A DNA stretch of 64,000 nt from the NCBI GenBank assembly GCA_032871835.1, contig CM065296.1, positions 10,302,001-10,366,000 of the forward strand, written 5' to 3'. A program made the translations under genes and the position numbers. Shown here one piece after another: positions 49,501 through 61,500 of the stretch. The notes under the pieces are model-generated. The model saw only the letters and a program-made list of their open reading frames with translations, was not told the origin of the DNA and ran no database searches. How positions within the stretch are numbered: the stretch's first letter is position 1; each line of letters begins with the position of its first letter. The DNA is from Dipteronia dyeriana (lineage: Eukaryota; Streptophyta; Magnoliopsida; Sapindales; Sapindaceae).

Positions 49501-52500
49501 TGCTAAAAATATTGACTTCCTTTCCCCAGTTAAGCCTCCTTATTGCATTCGGTCAATTAAACCACATTAAACATGGAGTTGTCTTTCAAATAATTCTTTT
49601 CTTTTCTTCCCACTCACTCCCCCCAAGCACTCCAAAAGCTTAAAAACTGGAAAGAGAATAACATCAATAGATCAAGGAATTGCCAACTCTTCCACCCCTT
49701 TGCTGAGATTGGATGCCCCTCTCCATGTAGCTCCGACTAAAACTCGCTCTGATTCGGCAGCTCAAGAGAATTAACCATTGTCGCTAATTGGGCCTCTCAA
49801 GTTGAGGCAACGGGGTATGATCTAGAGAATATCGTTGCTCATCGGATGGCTAAGCTTAAGTCCTCTCTCTCTCTCTTAATCTCACATACCGCTTAAGTCC
49901 TCTCTCTCTCTCTTAATCTCACATACCAATTCTCTCTCTCTCACTCTTCCTAAATCCCAATTCTCATTTCCTTCGATTAAGGCCGGTGTGCCTATTTAGC
50001 TTTTTATTTTTGGGCCGGTGTGCCTATTTAGCTTTTTATTTTTGGGCCTGTGTGCCCCTCTGCTTTCGCATTTCTTTTCCCTTTTTTGTCTCTTTTTTAT
50101 TTATCTATATATGGATCTATGTGGTGGTTTTCAGCATATGATCTATGTGAGGCTTTTCCCTCCAAGTCAGCCCAATTTTATTTTAAAAAATAAAGAACGC
50201 ATTTCATAACGACAAGACAATGTACGAACTACAACAAATGATTCAATGTTTCACCAGAACTTTAAGAACCCTAGAAATCAAATATCAATCCTAACAAACT
50301 ATGTATAATTCCACCACCCAATCTTAAAAATGCTCAAAAAAAATTTAATCAAGTACAAAGTCTTTACCATCTAGATCCATATTATCCACACCTTTGCTTA
50401 TATATCAACCAACTGTGCACAAGTATCGGAGTGATCAAATCAAACAAGCATAGGTTAAGCATGAATCAATGCAGTACTGTGCCTTAACCTGCATTTATAC
50501 ATGATCAGAAGATTGACATGGAACCAAGAATGATTCATACTTGAATACTTCCCATGAAAGACGTAAAATAGAATCACTCATAATGCACACACTTTCTCTA
50601 TTTCTAACTTTCTTTCTCTATCCTCCTTCCTTTACGAGTTGTGTTTCATTCCGGAGGTCTTCTAAGAATGTGTGCGTTCTTCAGTAACTAAGCAAACTAT
50701 TGACTGAACTTCATTCCATTTTGCAAGTTATCTAACTAATACATTTCTCATTACCCATTTAGACCCTGATTTCAAAGTTTAGGATCAGTAATCAAGCATA
50801 AACTGTCTTAATTGAAAAGATTATATGAATTATCAAGGGGGAAAAGTTACCACCAAAAAATACAAAGTGTCCTAACCCACCTTGCATTAAAGAAGGGCTT
50901 CTTTACGTGTTTCTCCAAAAGTTTTCTTGCATGCTCCCGGACCTGTGAATTGGTGAAAGGTGGAGAAATGAACAAATTATAAAGGGCATACGAAGCAAAA
51001 AAAGGCAATTGCAATTAATAACTACATTAGTTTCCACAAGATATCCCCCTTCTTCCAAAATTAAACCAAAAAGACAAAATAGAAAAATAAAACAAACACT
51101 CAAAGTCCCATCTTAATAAATAATTTCTTACTATCAATTACTAGAACACTTTTAACTTAGCAGGATATAATGTCTAGGCTACAAGTAGCAACCATGAATT
51201 ATGCACTCCCAAAGGAGCATTTCAAGCATGCTCAAGCAGGTTGGTGACATAAAAAAGCCCAAAACAGAATATTCCTAGGATTGCATAGCCATTGCTTATT
51301 GCAGAACCATTGAAAGTGATTGTTAGAAGAAACATTGTTATAAGGCACCTAGAACAAGAAGCAAGGAAACCCCAAACAGAAGATTGTGTAAGAACTTAAG
51401 AACTTCATCTAAACTTATTCAGCAGCAAATTTGTTTCAACAAATATAACAGAATTTCATCTACATAACTCCAAACATTAACGAGTGCAATCTTCCACCGG
51501 AAATTGTCCCCATAAATTAACACACCAATGGTTTAACATAAAGGGTATATGTAGTAACAAAACTAAGGCAAATTACAAACTTGACCTTGTTCTCCATAGA
51601 GCATAGTGCAAACTTCCAACCAACACTTTCATTAATATTGCATAAGAGAGCATCAATCCATTCACTCTTGCCCGAGTTTGGAACCCCAGTTACTATAGTC
51701 AACTCCCCAGGAACAACCTGATCAAACATAAGATGCAAGAGAAAGATATTTAAAAAAAAGATTGAATCACGATATATACAACAATTGCAGCTTCATAAGC
51801 ATAATGCAGTTCATAGCTATGCAAAGCCATAATTATTAATTCAGATTTCATTTATCTCTTTATTATACAGTCATTTCATTGATATAGACCCATCACTATA
51901 AACATTTTCCACTACAAGATATATTAAGTAATATGAACAAAACGTTTAAATGTCAACGGTCAACACATGATAAAATAATATTTTTAGTGGAGGAATAACT
52001 TAAGTGATTATCTAGCCCCTCTTCGGGACAGGTGAAACATTAATTATGCGAATTGCACATAGTGGGGTTATGCTATTTGTAACATAAACTATATTGCTTA
52101 TTACAACTCTAACCACAATAAGGAAAGATGAAATTTTGATAATTGTAGCCCATTCTCATTTCAAATGTATCTCTAACCTTTCCAAGTTATCTTTTATATG
52201 TGCCATTCAAAAGTGTAAGTCAAAAAAAAAAACGACAAAAGTACCAAAGTCTGAATTTATGATCCAAGATCATAGTCAATTAAGGTAATAGAGAAAAGTG
52301 ACTTTATTGCCATCCAGGAAAGTTCTCTCTAGTCTTCACAACATTTACTCTCTACATAGACCTTAGAAAATAAGTGATTTACTCTATACACCCTCTTAAA
52401 TGTTAAACCATAAATGTTAATAATGACTTCATTAGATTGTTTTTCTCTTCTAAACCAGTTTGTTAGTTTTGATTCCAATCAATTTCCGAAAAGATTTGTA

Positions 52501-55500
52501 GAAAACATTTTCTCCTAGTTTGATGGAAGACAAAGACCAGTCCAATATATATCGAACTGGTGGTGAGTGGATGAAACTGATCACTAAAGCTTTGAATTAA
52601 GCTTGTTGTTGGTTAATAAGCCCAAAGCTTGAGGAAAAGAAGAACAATTAATTAGGCTTCGAAATTGCGAATTAGAAAGGGTTGTAGAGTTGTTCTTTAG
52701 TTTTGCAGTTTTAATCCATTATATCATATGCATTAGAATTGTATTTAACTATGATGAAAATTAGTTAATATTGTTCACAGCATTACGTACTCCTTATATT
52801 GTTAAGAGTGCGCAACTTGTTGACATTCTAACCAAGGGTCTATCAAGTCATCATTTTCAATATAGGGTTATTATAATTTTAGTCCCTCTAGTTTACGTTT
52901 ATCTGGGTTTGATCCACTAGTTTTTGGAATTACTAACTTTAGTTTATTAGCTCACTGACAATACAAATTCAAGTCCTTACCGTCCAATTCTATTAGATTT
53001 TCGTTGACTTCCATTAGTCAACAAGGGTAATATGGGAAATGTGACGAAAGCTTCTAGAAGCTTGTCTAGGGTAAAAATGGTACTTATTAAAGAAAAAATT
53101 AAAAAAATTAAAAAAATTAAAAATATATATATTAAAATAATTAATATTACAAATAATTAAAAAACAAAACAAATTAAATTTAAATAAATAATAAAAAAAT
53201 ATTTAAATAAACTTAAAAATAAAACTATCACTTTCTCTCTCCTCTCTCTCCTCAACACTATCTTCTCGTTTCTCTCTTCTTTCTCGATCTCCCATCTCCA
53301 GTTCTCTTTCTCAAAATCTCTTTCGCCATTTCACCTTCATCAAAGGCCTTGCCTTTGACCTCTCCGCCATCGAAGACATCATGAATCTCTTCGATCTGCT
53401 CTGCAATTTTTCTTTTTCATTTTCTTTTCTTTTTTAAATAGATCGGCTAAGTTTTTTTTTTTAAATATATTTTGGATTTCGATGTGTTTGGGAAATTATT
53501 ATGAATTTGTGTTTGTCAAGGTGTGATATTGTTTTGATTGAAGATATATATGTTGGGTGTTGGTGATGGATCTGGTTTTGTTGTGAAGGTAAGAACACAC
53601 CAATAGAATTTTTTTTCCAGATTTTTCTTTCAAGATTTTTCAACTTTCCAAGTTATTTTCCCAGATTTTTCAACTTTTCCAGATTTTTTTATTTTGGTTT
53701 TGATTGAAAAATAGATTTTTTTTTCCAAATTTTTCTTTCAAGATTTTCAACTTTCCCAGTTTTTTTTTTCCAAATTTTTCTACATTTTTCCAGCTTTTTT
53801 TATTTTGGTTTTGATTGAAAAATGTGGATTATTGGATGAGATTTTTTTTTTGTTGATTCGATTTGTTTTTCTTGTTTATGGATGTGTGGTATTTTTTTTT
53901 TATTTGGTGGAGATCCATTCTCTACCGGATCTAATTTTTTTTTTTTTTAATTTTGATAAAAGAGATGTAACTGATCCAATGATCTCTACCAAGTGGGTTT
54001 GATATTTGGTGGGATCGATTATTCTGGTAAGGTTTGATTGATCGAATATTCTACTGTGTTTTGATTGATGTTGAGTAATGATGGTTGATTTAAGGAAAAA
54101 AAAATTAGGGTTTTAATTTGGTGGAGATCCAATCTGGATTTCCACCAAATCCATTTTAATTTTTTTTTTTCACCATTTTTTAAATTTAAAATAATGGATT
54201 TGGTGGATCTCCACCGTCCTTCTCATGAGATGGACGGTCTCGATCTCCACTAAATTCTTTTTTTAAATTTAATTCATTTAATACTTATTATTTTTTTTTA
54301 ATTAGTTTTTTATATATTTTAATTTTAAATTTAATTTGTTTTTATTTTTTTTATTTTTTATTTAATAAAATATAAAATTACCATACCGCCTTCATCAAAA
54401 ACCTTCATTAAGGGTATTTTGGTCATTATACCCTCTGACAATGCCAGATTGTTTATATTCACATAATTCCTAAGAGAATGACTAAAGTTGGTAATTCTAA
54501 AAACTAGTGGACCAAACCCAGATAAACGTAAACTAGAGGGACTAAAATCTTAATATCGCTTTCAATATATTACCAGCATGCTAGGAATGGATAACATCAG
54601 GTCAGGCGGGAAATGTCAACAGATTCCTTAAAAATCTGACTTGATAAAATTGGGAAATTACGTTTCTTTGAACATAATAGTTTTAGTGTCCTATTTTTAG
54701 TAAATTTCGTATTTCGTGTTAGTTTTCTATTTCAAGATTTGTACCCTATAAATATTGTATCTTTTCTATGTAATAAATCATCAAAACCTATTTTTTTTCA
54801 TACGGAGAGCACCCTTTTGGATGGCAATAGGAAATTGTGTTTTGTCTGACATCAGATCAGACTTCAGAATGGATGAGCAGAGTACTAATATTAGTGAAAC
54901 AACCTCCATTGGAACTAAATCGCCAATTACGACAAATCGTTTGAAACAACACTGCAGTCAGCAGTAGGTTATTGATGAATAAATATAAAGTGAAATTACA
55001 AATTGTATGACTTTAAGAATAAATTACATAAAGTAATGTTATACAATCCAACTAATTAACCCAAATTTTAATCCAAATGATGTGACAGGTGAGTTGTCAT
55101 CACCACACACATGGGATAATGTGATTAATGAAAAAACCACTTGCTAGTTGCCACATCATTTAGATTGACATTTGAGTTAAATTTTTGGGTTGTCTAGCAT
55201 TAATGAATTAAATATAAACATTACCAAGCAAAGAGAGAAGCAATGGATGTAAAAAATAAAGCAATAAACTCACTTAACCACCAACATCATGCTTACATTG
55301 TATAGTGAATCCAGCCCCCTCCACCCAGTAGATATACCAAATTCATCTCCAACAGTCCGGTAATAATATGAATCAATTTCATCGAAGAAATCTCTAAAGC
55401 TGAATAATCCTTTTATAGGATACAGTTCAGCATTCTCAACTACTTCCTTCAGTGCATCAGCTCCCAAATACATAAGAACCTGTGAGCAAGATTTACAAAG

Positions 55501-58500
55501 ATTATTGGTATTGTTATAGTGATCTTAAACAAAATAACCTAGATGAACAACTCCTTCGACCATCCAAGATAACAATGACAATAATGAAACACAACATTAT
55601 GTCGGGGCAAGACTTTAAACCCATTATTCATTAACTGCTCATTGACTATCAAAAACATGGGAAAATTAACGCGGGAACTAGGAAAACAATAGAAACGAGG
55701 TTATCAACCTCACATAGATGCATATGATACAACCTGAGCAATAGACACTAGCAACTCTTCCAATATACTCAATCTTATAACAATCAGCATATCCCATTGG
55801 ATTACAGGATTTTCAAGAGAGAGAAACCAAAGCAAGTGTGTTAACATGATTCTCACAACCCTATGCAAACAATAGACACGAGGTTATCAGCCTCACATTG
55901 ATGCATATGATACAGCCTGAGAAATAGACACTATAGCCAGTCTTCAAATCTTCAACCAAACTATTCAATCTTATAACAATCAGCGTATTCCATTGGATTA
56001 CAGATATTTCAAGAGAGAAGAGTGAGTGTGTGACATGATTCTCACAACCCTTGATTCATCCATATATATGCTAAATAAATTTCACTCTATCATCAAGGCA
56101 ACCTATAATTATAAATAAATAAAAGTTTTGTTATCATCAATGTTACAAATTTAGTCTACCAAATATTTTAGTCTTTTCTACTTTTAGATGCAGACTGAAC
56201 TCTATCCCCTGAATCATCAAAAACCCAAAGCTAGCCAAGTCATTGCAGGTCCTATTAGCATATAAACCCATATTTTTCATCCACTTAACGCGTTAACTGA
56301 TGTAGGATTTGTTCTCTTTTCATCTAGCTCACGTGATTTCCAACAATTAATATGTACACATACACATGTACAAACATATAATAGATGCATACACATATAA
56401 GCATTGATATCTGACCTCATTTGCATCTTTGAAACGGTCAACTTCATTTTTCATGGGCCATCTAACTCGCCAGCATCTGCCACAGATAACAGTTACTCTT
56501 AAAAACTGGTCTGCACAGTTTGCATGTGCAAAATGCTTTCAAAGAGAATGATGTTACACAATATTATCCGGAAAACTGTATAAACCTTTCTCTTCCAAGG
56601 CGACGTGCAAGTTCCTCAGCTAGGGCTTGACCAGGGAGATCCCCATCAGTAGCCAGTATAATACGAGATGCCTGTTAATAAAAATATCTTTAAAACCAAA
56701 GCCTTCATATGAGAATATTGGTGATAACACAAAGCAAAAAGATGGATCTGTACCAACCTTCATTAGGTAATCTTTGCAGTTCCACAAATACTGATACTTA
56801 GTGTCCTAGCTTTACAAAATAACAAAAAAAAAAAATCATTAGACTTTGATTTTGAGCAATTTAACGCAAAGAAATTTTCTCCAAAGATGACAGTTGAACA
56901 GATCATTTCTATCTGAGCTTCACATTTTCTGCTTGTGGAATACTTATACAATGTTACGAGCTTGTCACTTAGAGCACATGCAGCAAACACGACTTAAGGA
57001 GGGAAATTACAGCAAGATCATGCATTAGATCAAACCTATGATCTGCAGACACAAGAGTGTTGTGTTTCGACACAAACATGGAGAGTTGAACACAACAACT
57101 CTAAAAAATTAAGCACAAGGACATGGTCGTACATGTGTACATTGTGCAATAATATACATACAAAGCTGAAAATTGGAGTTCATTTGCTTGTAAAAAATAT
57201 CATAATACTAAATGAACTATTCATACTGTATGTGAAAGTTTCATAATGTATAGAACTATCAAAATGTGACATACAATTAGGCAAATGATGGCGTGCTCCC
57301 CTACATCTTTCCAAACAAAAACCAGACCATGGCATCTAGTTCTCAAGTGTCAACCAAACCAACTATTCACTCAGGAAGTGTAATGCAAAGTATGGCATTA
57401 AATATATGTAGAAAACCATTAGCCATTATTCAAATGTATCCCTATAATGGATATAAAAAAGAAAAAGCCATCAGAAAAGACACCGATCTTCGCAGACATT
57501 AATCATAATTCATAAACAATGACAATACTGCTTACATAATATGTTCAACTACAGAAGATAAATACCTGACTTTGAAGTCAAAAATTGAATGTCTCCAGGC
57601 ATGTGAAATTACAATAACAAAATCTTTAGTTAAACCATTGATCCATCTGGTGTTAAAATATCGATTCATTTACATGATTAGCATATTAAAGATCAAGATT
57701 TTATCCATCACTGATGTTGTTAAAGTATTTATTCAGTTACGTAAAACATCCTCTCAGATGGGACAGAATGAATATTTTTAATTCCTATTAGAGATGATGA
57801 AATGATTTTGAACAACACAACTTGCTGATCATCAGACCTTAACTAATTTCATATGGTTTACTGAAATATGTGTGCCTATAAAGGTATGTAAGACAGACAT
57901 CTCTTCAATAGAATAGCTTCTTACTGCTGCACACTCAAACTTGAGATTTAAATGCCTAGTTGATATTCTATTGAGTGACAAGTGACAATATTACATGACA
58001 TATCTTGCCAGCTGGAGGGGGGGAACATAATCCAATGACTAATTACAATTTCTAAACAGAAACACAATGATTGATTATAGAATAATGAAAATGACAGGAT
58101 CCAGGATTTGTAAGGTTGGCAAAACCTGATCTTCCGGTGGCAAATCCTTTTGAGAAACGTTAGGAGGTGCTCCATCAGGGACACTCACACAATTATAAAT
58201 GCCAGCTTCTTCCATTGAAAGCATGTCTATTTCACCTTCTACCTATAGAAGTTTAAATTTCTGAGCATCAAACCAAATTCACAAGCCAGAAACTCCCAGT
58301 AGATAAAAAGTTACGTACAATGACAATATCGCTAGCCCCTTCAATATCATCCAGCCCATATAATATCTTTTCAGCATCCTTTTCCTGAGATATAAGCACA
58401 GTTTGCATCAAAAGGTTTTTTTTTCCATAAAAAACAGAATAGGAGATTTAAATGACAATTAACACGCAGTCTAACAATGCTGTTAAACAATTAAAGCATA

Positions 58501-61500
58501 CAAAAATGAAAATATTAAAAGGCTATTCTGCAGAAGAGTGAAAATCATTTCAACTATGAAGTCAGAATTTCCATGTTCAGTGAAACATACAACCTCAACT
58601 AAAAGTGTATTAAGGCAGCACACATTCCGGGCAGCAAAAATCACCCCATAAGTATTAATAAATAAAAAATCTTATTTGAAAATCCCCTTGTGGGACTAAA
58701 TATCCAAATCGTTTGTATATATGGAACCAGTGAAAAGATGCATTTTACAATCACGTGGCTTATCAAAAGATGAGATTTCCGAAAGGAGTTCAATCAATAT
58801 TATTTCAATTCAATGGTCTAAAAGACAATAAGACATGCATCGGAACTCTTCCATTGTTTTTCTAAATAGCACTTAAAATCAGCACCTGCCAAAATCTTTT
58901 AGCGATGTCTCGATACTTGCAATTTATAAGCTTCCCCTTCCGCCTATAAGTGAATGCAATAGCAATCTGCCAACAGAAATTCAGAAGCAATTATATAAGG
59001 CTAATTATTGTCACCTTTAAACTTTTAACAAATAGAAAATTGATGTTTGGAGCTCGGCTCTAATATTTGGATCCAAATGGGAAAAAATAAATAAATAAAT
59101 AAATAAATACTTTGCATGATAAACAAAAACTGAAGTGTCTCTATTCTAAAAGAAAATATAACTTCATTATCGGTTTCTATTACCTGTATTTCTGTTAGTG
59201 CCAAAAGGTTTAATTCTGATCAAAAGATACATGGTCAGAAACTACAATTTGGTATATGCTACAGGAATCAACTGGGGGCTTTATTGACAATTTAGATGGA
59301 CCTAAAACCATGCATTATCGACTGGTCACTCAACTAATGCCTTTAGACTTCCGATCTATTTCATAATCATCATATTTAACTTAAATATAATTAGGATTCA
59401 CTAAACAGATCAATTAAACAGGATTTTTCATATGATAAATTACACTCATTTTACATCTGTCACAATGGAGAAAGCCGCAAATTTCAATATTGTATATATC
59501 AAGACCATCGTTACAGCTACATAATTATCAATTGTCTTGTAATATCGACATAGTTTGTTTATGAGAAAAGGAAAACAAAAAAAATATTTTGTATCTGTAC
59601 AAAATTAGGGTCATCGGAATTTTAATCACATCATTCAAAATGGTTGGGCACCTCATTATCACCATATTTTTTCTGCATGACACGATTTCTCTCTAGCGTC
59701 CTCCGTGTTATCAGTCGCTCCGAAAAATAACCAATAAGCTGAAACAGGACCAAATAATAATATTATTATAACAATCATGCATAAGACAAAGATGATGAAT
59801 TATCTAAGTCGTACAAAAGCATGATGATGTGAACCAAAAACTCAAAACAAGAATTCAGCACACAACATAAACAATAGAACTAGGAAAGTAAGTGGCAGGT
59901 ACTGTCCTCTTGCACGAAACGCAGCAATAGAGGGACTATAAGATGCCACGGGGTTGAATCCTCAAAACCAAGTCTTCCAAATCTTTAAACACGGAGAATA
60001 GAAATTGAAATATATTCCAATAGCCAAAAATTACCCCCTCTGGAGAGGTTACAGACTCTATTTAAAATAAAACTTCAATAATTAATAAACTTATGGTTCC
60101 TAGACTCATAAAATAAATCACATTAAACTTTCAAGAAGCATAAATATTTCACAACCAATATTGACCAAGACTGACTTTTGGACTATCATAAATAATAAAT
60201 ATCCCAGCACTAGAGTTTCCATCACATAAGATAAGAGTTGTATAGTCAACCCTCTCCCCCCTGCCTACAAAAAAAATAAAATGATCATCTCCAGAAATAA
60301 ACTTTCGTCAGTTCAGCTTAGTGGAAGTTAGGGTATTGGAGACATTTAAACTATCTGTCTATCCTAACAATGCTTTTGATAGAGACGGTGTGTTGCAAGG
60401 TGACACTTGCAATACACAGCAACGCAAATGTCTTATTACATTGCTGGACTGTCCTGAACACCGATAACTAAAATTAAATAAAACAAAACGATAAACCTAT
60501 ACAGATCATAGAAGCATTTAACAAAAAGGGAGAGAGCAACATTGCAGAATCAACCAGTAATTTTTATTTTTTTTTATTAATCATATAAGGGTAGCATAAA
60601 ATGGGAAAAAATCATTTGCTTAATACAAATCAATTTATGTAAGTAAACTTGAATAAAAGTAGAGGGTAAAAGTGTCTTTTTGTAGTCAGATTTTCTGTTC
60701 AGAGACGACATGATCTCATAATGATTCTGTCAACAATCACTGTTCGGTTGGACCAACAAAGTCTTCTATACAAGGCTATTGTGATAATTTATCAGAAAAC
60801 ATAGACTTTTATGATGATTGTTGAAAAGATGGAGACGTTTCTGTCAAATTTCTAAAATCCGTACAAAGAGTGATATTTCTGCATATATTAGAGAGTTCTA
60901 AAAATTTCCCCGTTACTCATGAGGAAGAAAGTAGGAACTTTCAACTTAATATAATTTTTCTTGTTCATCTTCTTTCAATAAAACTTTCATTTGTGTAATC
61001 CTTTTTCTCTCAATATATTTTTTGGTAGAAATAAAATAAAAAAGGAGATTTGCAAAACCCCCATTGATGCTCGACTCTTTTTCAAAAACAACCCAATTGT
61101 TTTGAATATAAATAAAGGGGGTTTGGTAAGGGTATTATTACCTAAATTTAAAACTAAAGGGTTGTTTTTGAAAAAAGGTCAAACCTTCAGGGGTGGGGGG
61201 TTTGCACCTAAAAAAAGGTAGAAACAACACTGTCAAAACAGAAGCTTTTTGCAAATGATATCAAACAAATGGACCACTAAAGAGGGTAGAGCACGCCAGC
61301 AGCTCATAGGGAACAGGAAATAATTATGATTAATAAGTAACAGACTAACAGGTAATAAAACCGACCATATAAGCTATCAAATCAATTTCAATTTAAATAT
61401 TACTACAAATAATACAAGTCATTGAACAGGGGACAGCAAAGAAGGAAGGCGCAGCAACCTGATCGCAAAGTGGTTCCAATTCCAGACTGTCCTCTGTGAA

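Larger units (their letters stand above)
52855..54569. mobile_element. Long-TIR Mutator-like element with 10-bp target duplication
   Basis: Terminal inverted repeats of about 77 bp (52865-52941 and 54483-54559) sharing TTTTAGTCCCTCTAGTTTAC and more. TTTCAATATA flanks both ends (52855-52864 and 54560-54569). Total 1695 bp, no transposase, so non-autonomous. The inside has a CT-rich stretch and an exon-like open frame (53228-53420), then T-rich repeats. Long TIRs with a 9-11 bp duplication are the Mutator signature. Confidence 0.85.
51718..55296 (-). other. TWINKLE intron 13, hosting nested transposons
   Basis: A 3.6 kb intron. It contains a copia 3' fragment, a Mutator-like element and a MITE, listed separately. 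51718-52780 holds no recognisable element or gene. Confidence 0.8.

Noticed and set aside
54755..54967. 70-codon ORF after the copia LTR fragment
   Set aside because: It might be a gag start but no capsid motif is visible and no copia sequence follows, so no product was assigned.
57293..57781. Two plus-strand ORFs of 69 codons
   Set aside because: They lie in TWINKLE intron 9, have no recognisable motif, and have AT-rich random-looking composition.
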